Positions 1 through 10,855 of a DNA stretch of 64,000 nucleotides are shown here, piece after piece. The stretch covers positions 1,251,501-1,315,500 of the forward strand of contig JACEVL010005070.1 of NCBI GenBank assembly GCA_020284085.1, in the 5' to 3' direction. The translations under genes were made by a program, and so were the position numbers. Numbering within the stretch: the first letter of the stretch is position 1; every line of letters starts with the position of its first letter. The notes under the pieces were generated by a model. It was not told the origin of the DNA. It saw nothing but the letters and a program-made list of their open reading frames with translations, and ran no database searches. This stretch comes from Aporrectodea caliginosa (taxonomy: Eukaryota > Annelida > Clitellata > Crassiclitellata > Lumbricidae).

Positions 1-540
1 CGGAGAAACGGAAGGATGGATGGATGAATGGTTGACGAATGGGTGGATGACTGGTTGGATAGATCAATGGATAGATGTATGGGTGGATGGATTGATGGGT
101 GGAAAGATGGATGAATGGGTTGATGGATGGGTAATGGGTAAATGGATTGAAAGAAGGATGGATGGGTGACTGGATGGATCTATGCAAGGATGAATGGACG
201 GAAGGATGGAAGGAAGGATGAATGGTTGGATGCCTTCATGTATGTCCGGTTGGATGGGTGTATGGATGGACTGATGGAATGACTGATAGAATGTATGGAT
301 GGGTGTATGGATGGATGGATGGATGGATGGATGGACGGACGGACGGACGGACGGACGGACGGACGGACGGACGGATGGATGGATGGATGGATGGGTGTAT
401 GGATGGACTGATGGAATGTATGGGATGGATCATGGATGAATGGATGCATGGATGCATGGATGCATGGATGCATGGATGCATTGACGGACAGATGGATGGA
501 TGGACGGACGGATGGACGGATGGATAAATGCAGGGACAGA
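1..540. repeat. GGAT/GGAC tetranucleotide repeat tract
   Basis: Degenerate tandem GGAT, GGAC and GCAT tetramers run from the left edge of the window. Open frames exist on both strands only because the repeat lacks stop codons; they should not be read as genes. Confidence 0.9.
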
Positions 541-798
541 CGGATGTGAGTTTGTGGGTTGATGGCTGACTGAATTGCCAACGCAGAGGCCAACTGCAGA
601 GGCCAGCTACTAAGGCCATCGTGGTCCACTGATCCATTTCTGTCCTCGTAACCGGATCCAGGTTGGGTTTAATTCGATCCAGGTGGCGCGGAAGACGAGA
701 TACAGAAGCAGAAGAGACAGTGAGAGGTCGAAATGAATGTAGGATGGAAGGGAGGTAATTAGGGAGGGAGAGATGAGGAGAATGGAGTGGACGACAAG

Positions 799-855
799 GA
801 GGTCATGGAAGAGGTCACGGAAGAGGTCATGGAAGAGGTCATGGAAGAGGCCACG
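799..855. repeat. 15-bp tandem repeat, about 4 copies
   Basis: The unit GAGGTCATGGAAGAG recurs with single-base changes (TCATGG or TCACGG). It lies in purine-rich DNA with no recognisable gene. Confidence 0.7.
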
Positions 856-1059
856 AAGAGGCGGACGATCCTTTCTTTCGCGCCGTCGTAAATCGTAAGA
901 ATAATATTGGCGCAAATTACCCGATGATGTGACAAGCGGAAGAAAGGAAGGAAGGATGGATGGAAAGAAGAAGGAATTAGCGAAGGAGGGAAGGAACGGA
1001 GGAAGAAATCCACGACGATGGAACATCAGAGTATATAGTGAGACATTCTTAAGTGATCA

Positions 1060-1180
1060 GGTATATACATACGTACATACATACATATACATACATACAT
1101 ACATACATACACACATACATACATACACACACATACATACATACATACATACATACATACATACATACATACATACACAG
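1060..1180. repeat. ACAT microsatellite
   Basis: About 115 bp of ACAT/CATA tetramers with a few CACA interruptions. A short ATGACG-type imperfect repeat follows at about 1258-1295. From about 1,300 to 1,980 I see only a T/C-rich tract near 1,760-1,880 and no credible gene. Confidence 0.85.
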
Positions 1181-1979
1181 CCATTCACGCATACAGGCAT
1201 TTATACATGCATTGAAGCGATGAAGAATTGAAGACGACGAGAACGCTGATAACAATGATCGCGATGACGATGATGACGATGACAATGATGACGATAAACA
1301 CGCAATGGCGTTTATTTGTAGAGAACTTGTTTTGGTCATCGACACACTGAAAACGGCGTCAAGAGACCACGACTCGTCAGAATTCGGGTAAGTGCAGCCA
1401 AGCGGACACTAATTTAACAAGGAAGAAGATCTTACCACACCCGATGCGGTGCGCCAGCTCAGTTTAAGCTGGTTGCAGTGCGATTTGCCCTTTAACTGTG
1501 GCGCGGCATAATGGGGCTAATAGCAAGGTACGGTAGCAGATTTGGGGGTCGTTTGATGTCTCGGGAATGCATTCTGGGTGTTTTGGGATTGAAGGACAGA
1601 CCTGGGAAGGGGGATATAGAGCAAGGCAGGGATGGGACGCACCAAGGAACAGATGGACGGATTAATGGGTGGGTGAGGGAGACTGATGACGAATTGACGG
1701 ACTTATGCATGGGTGGACGGATGGACGGAAGGATGAATATTGTGTATGTGGTGTGCCTGCTTTGCTGCCTTTTCTTCTCCTCCCTTCCTCTTTTTGTACT
1801 CTTCTGCTCTTTCTTGACTCTCCTCTCTTGTCTTCTCCTCTTCTGTCTCCCCTCCATTACCTTCTCCTCTATTCTCCCCGGTATCTTATAGGACACTCTT
1901 TTTGCACTTTTATGATCACACTTTCATGTTTGACATTATTTTTCTGGAAAGTAGATTCTGAACCTCGCGAAGTGATTGA

Positions 1980-2056
1980 CTTGTTGGTTGGTTGATTGCT
2001 TGATTGATTGACTTGTTGGTTGGTCCGTTGATTGATTGATTGATTGACTGGTTAAA
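1980..2056. repeat. TTGATTGA/TTGGTTGG simple repeat
   Basis: Tandem TTGATTGATTG and TTGGTTGG tetramers. Tails of this kind often mark CR1/L2-like LINE 3' ends, but no LINE coding sequence is seen next to this one. From 2,060 to 3,080 I see no supported feature beyond a possible degraded SINE piece near 2,135-2,190. Confidence 0.6.
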
Positions 2057-3089
2057 CTTAATTCTTAACCAAGTTAACCAAAAGATAAGCTATTTCTTTA
2101 CGTTACGTTACCGTAACTGAATCGAGGAAGAAAAGCTGCAGACATGAGCATAAAGTGCTCGCGACTTCGTTTTCTTCGCCTCGGTTTATGAGCACGAATG
2201 GTCAGCGTGGTCTTTCCACTGCCCGGTTCTCTTAGTGTGGCTGAAGTCGCCAGTGGAACAGAAATCCTTCTTATTCCCCTTCTGCTTTTCCACCTTCTCC
2301 TCTTCCTTCTGATAATGAAATTTACGATATAATTTGTAGTCAAAGTGATGTAATGTCTAGGCCTATAATATATGTTCTATACCTAATGCGAGAAACGTAC
2401 CAAATGGGAATTGATGCAGGGCTCCATAGCTATAACACAGCTTCTACCGGAGCGCATCAACGTCATCTAATGACCTTCTAGCAGTAAACGTAATCGTAAA
2501 CTTTGCAAAATACCCGAAGTCCTTTACACGAAGCCAGAAATAAATATTATGAAACTAGAATAACGAGAGTGAAAGCGATGTGCGATATGCGTTCAGAACC
2601 TAACAGATCGCTTCTGTCATCGTTCAAATCAGGGAGCAATTCCAGACCGCTCTCTGATCAACGCTGTCAAAGGCCAGAGATAAATCAAAGCCGAAGCGAG
2701 AGATGTGTTTCTGCCGCCTCAAAAAATCGCAGCAGAGATCAATAAAAAGCGAGTTTTTAGTGCGAAAATAATGTCTGGTGTAAACTCAGACACTATGTGA
2801 CCGATTACAGAGTAGATTAGAGACTAGATTACAGGCGGTTTTAATATACATGTAGATAATCCCTCTGTTTACATTTGCTTTAGAATTCCTCGTCTTGTTA
2901 TCGTCTAGTAATCTTGTCCATCATGTTAACTTACCCAACCACATTCACAGACATCATCGCTTGTAGGGTTATCTCCCGATGCCTTTGCATTTTGATACAC
3001 CATTAATGCGAGCATTGTCCCATCTTCATATGCCTAATCTTCACATGCCTTATCTTCACATGCCGAAGAAGAAGATCAGTCCATTAAGC

Positions 3090-3240
3090 TAGCCCAGAAA
3101 GATAGCCATTCGTATGAAGTGTTAGCGACTTCATTTTCTTAGTCTCGGCATATAAGGGGGGTCTCCATCGCTGTCTCATCTTCCCAGCGGCAGTGTGCTG
3201 TCAGGGTACTCATTATCGGCTATGAATGTCTCATTAAGAC
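3090..3240 (-). repeat. SINE body fragment, minus orientation
   Basis: This stretch matches, with scattered changes, the body of the tRNA-derived SINE at 11,705-11,936. Shared blocks include the segment around TTAGCGACTTCATTTTCTTAG, the segment around GTCTCATCTTCCCA, and the end near GTACTCATTA. No tRNA-like head is attached here, so it is a truncated copy. Confidence 0.6.
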
Positions 3241-3588
3241 CAACACAAAACACGGGCACATAATTATATAGCTGAGAGAAGCGCACACTCAGTGAAACGT
3301 CTAGTGATGAAGCACAATCAATGATGAAAGTATGCTCGACCTATAACTCACAGGTCCGGGGTTAAATTGCCCCTCCCCTCCTATGTCCCTCGTGGCTGGT
3401 ACTCGCCGTCGACGGCTGATCGCGTGTCGCCGCCTAGCGAATGACGCAAAATGAAATCATCGTTACACGCTATCACAGACAGAAAGACAGACAGACATTT
3501 CTGTTCCGTTTATACTAGTAATTATGTTACAAATTGATTAACCGTTCGCATTACAGTAAAACTCAGGTCGCATTACACTTTCCCTTTA

Positions 3589-4050
3589 GGGGCCGTCCAT
3601 AAATGACGTCACGCAATTTTTGGCCGATTTTGAACCCCCCCCCCCCTCGTCACACTTTGTCACAAAAAGTAAGACCCCTTGAAAAATGACGTCACAAAGC
3701 TCTGAACCCCCCCTAAAACCCAATTTCCATGGCGAAGCAAAATGCTATTTCGTGGAACAAATAGGGAGAGCATGCATATTTTAAACTCTAACGGTGACCA
3801 AATATTGAAATAATTAGAAAATTATTAATAATGGTGCCCGTATACATTAAAATAATAAAACAATAATGAAAATTTAATACTCACAATTAGTGCTGTCATT
3901 GTTAAAATTAAATTGTTGTTAATTGTTAAATGTAATTACATAGACCTGGTGTGACGTCACACCGCTCAGACCCCCACCCCCATGTCACACATCGTCACAA
4001 ATTTCCGACCCCTCCCCCCTAGGTGCGTGACGTCATTTATGGACGGCCCC
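3589..4050. mobile_element. Harbinger-like MITE with 27-bp perfect TIRs
   Basis: The ends are perfect 27-bp inverted repeats beginning GGGGCCGTCCATAAATGACG, at 3589-3615 and 4024-4050. The trinucleotide TTA flanks both sides (3586-3588 and 4051-4053), which fits the 3-bp TWA target duplication of PIF/Harbinger elements. The 462-bp interior has C-rich patches and no transposase frame. The motif TGACGTCA occurs four times (3604, 3687, 3952, 4028). Superfamily assignment rests on the TSD length only. Confidence 0.8.
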
Positions 4051-4548
4051 TTACAGATCCTGTTAACACTGACGCCTGCTGTTCGTCTATTCTCTTTTAG
4101 AGTCTCGGTCGGCTTTCGTCCGTCTTCTCTCAACGACATCCAGTGCACCAGTCGACCTCCGTGACCCTTGACCCTTCGGCCTTCACCTTCCGCTCGCTGT
4201 CCCTACGACATGGGCTCAAGATCGCCACGCCCACCGACCGACCGTCACGTGCTTTCTGAAGACGCAGCGCTCAACTGTGAAAAGTGACGTTGATGGGGGC
4301 GCTACCGTGTTCTGCGAGCGCTTCTTAATTTCTTCTATCTTCAGTGTATAGGCCTACGACGCGGCTCTTCTGTAAGTGTCACGGTCTTCTCCGAAGTCTG
4401 CGTCAACCATCGACCGCGGGGAAGGGGCCTCGTCGCTGTATTGGGTGCTACAGGTGAACGTGCGATAGCTGGCGTGGGACATTTACAACAAACTAACTAC
4501 ATGGAGAGTAGGCAACACTCCAAGTGGACACTGGAATTTTCCGGTTAA

Positions 4549-4622
<74 letters not shown>
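4549..4622. repeat. TTA microsatellite
   Basis: About 24 copies of TTA lie immediately before the perfect hairpin at 4638-4720. The poly-Leu and poly-Asn frames here are artefacts of the repeat. Confidence 0.95.
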
Positions 4623-4623
<1 letters not shown>

Positions 4624-4637
4624 ATAATCGAAAATTA

Positions 4638-4720
4638 ATTTTTAGTATGGAAGTGCGGTCCAGAGGAATTAAGTTGATGATCAACTTAATTCCTCTGGAC
4701 CGCACTTCCATACTAAAAAT
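4638..4720. repeat. Perfect 40-bp inverted repeat with 3-nt loop
   Basis: The arms 4638-4677 and 4681-4720 are exact reverse complements around the loop TGA. Either strand would fold into an uninterrupted 40-bp stem. Pairing stops at the next base on each side. It may be a snap-back duplication or a tiny MITE; no flanking target duplication was identified. Confidence 0.9.
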
Positions 4721-4754
4721 AACTGTTGATGGCGTTTCCACATTGCATAGATGA

Positions 4755-5870
4755 AAGACTAGATAAAATGCTATTTACCTTACCTTAATTTGTGGTAACG
4801 AGACGTACCTGATTTGAAGGGAATGAACTATCCTTAATTTGGACCATCCTATTTTAATCAGAGATAATTATCGCCTTACGGAGAGCATAGAATGACTGCT
4901 GAACGTTATCGAAGATTTGTATCGCGTGCTAAGACAGAGTCCTGATCTACAAATGGCACACCGCTCATTGAAAAGGATCTGTGCTATATACAGGCTCTTC
5001 GTGTTAAATCTGTAGTCAAAAATCGCAAAATTGAACTCGATAGCTTTACATACGTTTATGAGCGAAGCGCATTGGCGGCATTGCACCAAATTATTCACAA
5101 GCGCTGCATCAAGTTAGGTTGCCAAGAGATGCCGCACGAATATCAACAATATTATTCAACATCTAGATAAACATACAGACACACAGAGAAATTGAGTGTG
5201 CAGGACGGTCGACTGTGTTGAGGGAAATGAGGGTTGGACTGATTAGATGGACTTAGAGTTGAAAGGGAACTCTGACCATAGATAGCTAAAGGGTATATGG
5301 AAGAATTTATCTAGTCCAAGTATAATGTTTAGCTGATTCCAAATAGGTCTACTAGCCTATGTCAGAGGTGTATGTGCACATTTATCAGAAGCTGAATTAA
5401 TTTCTTCAAAATCTCATAAATGCAGGAAATTAATAAATGTTTGTTGCACTCAATGAAAGCTGTTTTACTTAAAACTCAGATTTCCCTTAAATGTCACGGT
5501 TCGCTGTAACTCTGAGTCATTTAGAAGTTCACAAACGGCGCTACTTAATCACACGCGATTATAATAGTTGCACAAGGTATACATACACGATAGTAGTAAT
5601 GGTAGTACCGTAGTAGTAGCAACAAGCATACATCAGTTATTTTAATTTTTCTGCGAGTTGATTTAGACTTTGGTGCAGCCGTTTGAAACGTTAACGGTTT
5701 ATGGACGTTATAGGCAAGTCCTTCTAGCCTTGTAAGTTGCAACGCCATTGATTGATTCTTAATTGTGACGCTGGGCATTTAAAAGACAAATTAGGTCTTG
5801 AATATGTAGAACCTATACAAATATTTTACTACAACATACAGACATACTGCTGCTGTCACTACTAGTAGTA
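4755..5870. other. No recognisable feature
   Basis: This 1.1-kb stretch is AT-rich. Its open frames are short and match no family I know. Short CTA/GTA trinucleotide runs appear near 5,580-5,620 and 5,850-5,875. Confidence 0.5.
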
Positions 5871-5878
5871 CTACTGCT

Positions 5879-7200
5879 CAGTGATGTAGGACTCGAGTCC
5901 GGTCAAGGACTCGAGACCGATTTTTTGTGGACTCGGACTCGGACTTGGACTCGGATGGTCATGACTCGGACTTGGACTCGGACTCGAAGGCCCTGGACTC
6001 GAATTTGACTCGCTGACTCGGTTTCCGAGTCACAATTTTGTCTCGCGATAAAATATAACTTCTAGGCCTATACTTGCTTACTTACACTTTCAAAATGGGT
6101 GTTCTAAACTAAAGAGTGCATTAGATATCAAGGAGCTTTGAACGGGGATCGGGTGATCATACCCCACCCAGCCAGGGACGATATTCTTCGGCGCCTCCAG
6201 CCACATCGGAGTTAATGGGTGCAACAGACGGGCCCAAGAGGCCGTGACCCCCCCTTCATTCCCCGTGTATTACCTTGACATCACCACGGCCGTTAAGGAG
6301 CTGGTCTCACGCTGCAACATCTGCGCTCCCTATCAAACGGAGACCCTGAAAGAGTCTTTACTGACCCACCCGGCCCCATCCTGCCCATGGAATAAAGTTG
6401 GCATCGACATACTCAATTACTCATGCATCAGGCCTATCTGATAACGGTCGACTAGGCCTACCTCTCGGGATCGATTGTCATCCAAGGGTTTAGCCAACAT
6501 CACATAGGCTCTGCGCCAATAGAATTTCTGGAGTTTGCAGCCACTGGGAATTCCAGCCAAGGCCAGTGAAGGAGAGTTGACCGTTTCCAGATCCCATCCG
6601 CGCAACTAGGCCAGCCGAATGGCACCGGACATTAAGCGATACAGTTTAGAAATCAGTTTCTGAAAGCGTATATTCTTCAATTATTCTTATAATTAAAATT
6701 ATGGCTGAGGTCTACTCTCGACGTTAAAAATTGTAGCGTATGCTTATTATAAAATCTACGTTAGTTTCAACCATCCGAAAACCGGTGTTAAGCAGCATAT
6801 AGGCCCAGAGGCAACTTGCAGTCATTGCTGTACGACTCCAACTATAGTTGAAAAGTTGACACAACGTCAAACTTTACAAGACAATCTACACCGAATGCAC
6901 ACAACATAATGAGTTGTACTTTTCACTGTTATCGTGCAGATGACAAATTATTAATGACGCTGATTAGGCATTGGTAAACTCCATTAATTCTTTCAGCATA
7001 AATTGTGCTGCTACTTTTCTATGCCATTTATATTGCGTGTTTCAGTGTATTTTGGTGTTCAAGGACTCGGACTTGGACTCGATCTTTTGTGACTCGGACT
7101 CGGACTCGAGCAGCTCTGGACTCGGACTCGACTCGGACTCGGCTTAGGTGGACTCGGACTTGACTCGGACTCGGCTTAGGTGGACTCGACTACATCACTG
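5879..7200. mobile_element. hAT-like inverted-repeat element with GGACTC hexamer arrays
   Basis: The left end begins CAGTGATGTAGGACTCGAG and the right end is the near-reverse complement, ending GACTCGACTACATCACTG. Both subterminal regions (about 5,888-6,030 and 7,060-7,190) are arrays of the hexamer GGACTC with GGACTT variants. The CA...TG ends suggest hAT, but both flanks lie in CTA/CTG simple sequence and I could not confirm an 8-bp duplication. A retrotransposon integrase scrap lies inside. Confidence 0.6.
6140..6425 (+). pseudogene. Ty3/gypsy-type integrase zinc-binding region, broken
   Basis: One frame carries an integrase H2C2-like pattern: a proline-rich strand and a leucine/arginine helix, then after a +1 frame change an N-G-C-N-R-R-A segment, then the two cysteines of CNICAPYQ and the downstream P-W-N-K-V-G-I-D-I, which marks entry to the integrase core. 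That order is typical of gypsy-class pol. The frame shift near 6,206 and the loss of everything after about 6,425 show it is a relic. It is nested in the GGACTC element. Confidence 0.65.
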
Positions 7201-7689
7201 CAGTACTGCTGCTACTACCACCACCACCACTGGTACTATAACTACGCATATATAGCAGTGGAAGTAGTAAAGGCTACCAATTCCACTTCTAATAATAGTA
7301 GAATGAACGTCAGTCACGTGACTACTAGCTAGTACTATTATACGTGATTATTATTACCGTGAAGTATGCGGATCTCACATATGACCTATATTCCCATCAT
7401 AGGCGGAGACTTGGTCTTGGGTTTGGGGGGGACCGGCGAAGGAGCGGCCGAAGGACGATCGGCGAGGCGCGCAGCGCCGAGCAGAGGGTTTGGGGAGGGG
7501 ATGTGCCCCCTCCCCATGTAAATTTTTTTGAATTTCCACACTGTAATGGTAGCATTTTAAGCTGTCATCTGAACAAAATTGCTCTATAATTTGAGTGCTG
7601 ATAGGAACCAGCTGTCACTCGTAGCTTACATGTAGTTTGACTGTTTGAGTCGTGTTTGAGTTTGGGGAGGGGATGTCACCCCTCCCCTA

Positions 7690-9188
7690 CAGGGACGTCA
7701 TTTCATTTTTTTCAGGGGGGGGGGCAAGAAAATTATGAAGACTCATATTAAAGAAAAACTTTGGAAGCCTCCACACCACTGTCACAATAAGAATACGATC
7801 ATGCTTAAACAACTTAATAGGCTTATTTGCTCAACAAAGGAGCATTCCTGGTCCTTTTTTTTCTGCAAAATTTCTTATGACAATTCAAAATAAATCAATT
7901 CTTCAGACTCAATTAATGCTCAACAAAGCCAAATCCACAAGACATTAATGAGACATTATAGACCTTAAAAATTCTTAATCACCTTGAGTTGCAGAGGCTA
8001 CTGTTGATGGAATAATTGTCAACAGTATATGGCAGAGCTCTGACACACACATTTGGAAATTGCCTTGAAGGATTGCACTGCGTTAAAAGTCCAACAGGTC
8101 CAGTGGTGCTAAATGGGTACATTCAAAATGTGCCTTATGTACAGAGGGTAAATGATGAATTTCTGTTATTGGGGTCAGCAGGATATTGCTTTGCTGAAGC
8201 TACAGCTTTTTCTGCCAACTCACTTGCAGAAGTGGTTAGATATTTTCACAAGAAATGAAACCTTTCTGCCAAATTTGATTAAATATGCATAACATAGGAA
8301 AACTTTGACTGTGAAATAAGTTCTATAATGTTAGACTGATGAATAGCAAATTAGCTTACCTTCACAGGTGTCAGTTTATTATTGATATTTACATCTACAC
8401 CTACATGTAGGCCCTATGTATCATAAGAGTTCTATCCATTAGCCGCATCACCCGATCCAAACAAAACGTGCAGAGAATGACAATCCAAAATGTATATAAT
8501 ATACCAATGGGACAATCTGTGTGACTGAAAGGTTTTGGCTTAGGCAAGGGCTCCTGGCTAGAAATTTGATATAGGTCTACTGCAAAACCTGGTTTCATGC
8601 ATGAGAGCCAGAATGTGGGTGGGAGGCTAGTTGATGAGAGATATCTTCCTGATGGTGAAGCTGCATGGGAATGTTGGGAAAGGGTCATATAAGGTGAGTA
8701 TAATGAAAGAAAGCATGAACTTAGCATTGACCTACATCATGTAGAGGCTATCAGGGGCTATCAATCTTACAACTATGCCGTTGACCGGTACCTCTGTAGG
8801 CTCTCTCGGCTAGTCGCCTTTGACAGGCAACTCTGTGTGTTCTCTCGGCCAGTCGGTATATGACTCAAAGGCTGGATTGCCTGTTCGTCTCCAGTTACAT
8901 AGTACTTCTATAGCTAAAGCAGACCTACTACAAATTTCATTTATATAATTATGTACATCTTTCTAACTGTCTCGGTACCTCGGGCTACGTGCAAAGTGCA
9001 TACGAAGAGGTAGACAAAAATCAATGTACTTAGAAAACCACAAGTGAATATATTAAGGGCTGCTGTCCTAGACTCCTAGTGACGAATTAAGTTATATTAT
9101 TTCATCAAATGCACTGACATACATATAGTTGATTTTTCAGGGGCGGGGCAAATGCCACACCTCTGCCCCCCCCCAAATTACGTCCCTG
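7690..9188. mobile_element. Inner hAT-like element 1, perfect 8-bp TSD
   Basis: The ends CAGGGACGTCATTT and its near-reverse complement AAATTACGTCCCTG are flanked by the exact duplication CTCCCCTA (7682-7689 and 9189-9196). The element is 1,499 bp. Small open frames at 8016-8258 (plus) and 8401-8727 (minus) match nothing I recognise and no transposase motif is visible. It is inserted in the tandem repeat of the outer element. Confidence 0.85.
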
Positions 9189-9530
9189 CTCCCCTATCTA
9201 AAATTTTTGAATTTCCACACTGTAATGGTAGCATTTTAAGCTGTCATCTGAACCAAATTGCTTTATTATTTGAGTGCTGATAAGAACCAGCTGTCACTCT
9301 TAGCTAACATAATTATGTAGTTTGAGTCGTGTTTGAGTTTGGGGAGGGGATGTGACCCCTCCCCTATCTAATTTTTTTGAATTTCCACACTGTAATGGTA
9401 GCATTTTAAGCTGTCATCTGAACAAAATTGCTTTACTATTTGAGTGCTGATAAGAACCAGCTGTCACTCTTAACTAACATGCAGTTTGAGTCGTGGTTGA
9501 GTTTGGGGAGGGTTTGGGGAGGGATGTGAC

Positions 9531-10855
9531 CAGTGGCGTAACCAGGTCTTCCATAAAATTACGCAGTTTTGAAGAACTGTGAGGGGAGGGGTCTGGGGAG
9601 GGGGCTGTGCCCTCTCCCCAGGGTAAGAAAAATTTTCATTTAGGGGTTTGTAATGGTGCATTTTGGAGACCAACTTTTGATTCAAAGTAATAACATTTTA
9701 CATAAGTTCTTTGGAAAATTATAATTATAATTTCATAATTTGATTTTTAAAATGGGTTCAGCTGCAAAGTCCCAGCAACCAACGTAGACTAGAAACAGAC
9801 AGACTCATCAAAGCAATTAACTAAAGCATATGAAAATAAATTTATTTGTTGGTTTGTATAATGGTCCATTTTGGAGACAATCTTTTTGGGTAAAAGTAAT
9901 AACATTTTACATCAGCTCTTTGGCAAATTATGATTGATTCATTCATTCATTACAGAGATTTACATAGCGCCCCTTCAAGATTATCTACTTAGGAGCGCAT
10001 CCGACCCAACTCCGAAGTCCGAACAGTCTTGAAGTTAGAATAGAACGTGATCTGAAGGGCTCTCGGCATTAGGCGTAGTGCCAAAGGAAGCCCATTCCAG
10101 ATTGCAGGCCAGCAACAGAAAAAGCACGGCGCTGCAGAATAGAAGTCCGCGACCGGGAGACAAGAACCTCAGCCTGCCTAGGCGAACTAACAGGGTCTCC
10201 GTGGAGTGGCCCTTACGAAAACCATATTGAAAAGTCGGCAGCAAATTGTCCTTATCAAGATACCTTAACATATACAGAAACCAACTTCATAAAGCTGCTG
10301 CTTTACGAGTGTCGCAATAGTTTCGCCAGTGGTGTCAAGCGTTGGGAAAACTTGGGATGACAGTTAGGCCCTATAAATTGGTCTTTTGCCACATGCTGAG
10401 AACCGGGTTGTTCACGCTATCAACATATCGTATAAGCTAACCGATATCTGTTCTGTGCTCGCATCAAACAATAAAGTGTACAACCTAGCCGCACGACATT
10501 CTGCCACAATAATGTCTCGAACTCACAGGCCACACAGGTGGATCAGCTGATTTTTGAATCAACGGACTTATGTACTGGGTTTTGCGTCGACCAGATGACA
10601 TTAGCTTACGATGATTTAATCTATAGTGTCGGTCTGTGATCGAAATTTCAGAAGTGCCACGAAATTTGCAGTCTTCACTATGTCGGCGAAGGGAAATGTT
10701 TTACTGACTGTACAGTAATAAAGTCTGCACATTAGAAATTCAACGAATAATAGTAATCTAGAATGTCAAAAAGTAATCTAAACGGTTAAAAAAATTTGAG
10801 AGCTGCTAAAATCTTTACGCAGTTGCGTAATTGCGTAATGCTAGTTACGCGCCTG
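9531..10855. mobile_element. Inner hAT-like element 2, perfect 8-bp TSD
   Basis: Left end CAGTGGCGTAACCAGG and right end (reverse complement) CAGGCGCGTAACTAGC are flanked by exact GATGTGAC duplications (9523-9530 and 10856-10863). The 1,325-bp element has an internal near-duplication around 'ATTTTGGAGAC...TAATAACATTTTACAT' (about 9,640-9,700 and 9,870-9,920) and carries a non-LTR retrotransposon scrap. Confidence 0.85.
9957..10285 (-). pseudogene. Non-LTR reverse transcriptase scrap
   Basis: On the minus strand the frame contains LLPTFQYGFRKGHSTETLL, a well-known conserved segment near the N-terminal part of LINE reverse transcriptases (Q-x-G-F-R-x-G-H-S-T). It passes directly into sequence resembling the LINE C-terminal/3' region seen at 12,995-13,310 and 28,800-29,000, so most of the RT is deleted internally. 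It lies inside inner hAT-like element 2. Confidence 0.7.

Noticed and set aside
3340..3440. Further tRNA-derived SINE head
   Set aside because: There is a weak B-box-like GGTTAAATTGC, but no A box, tail or target duplication.
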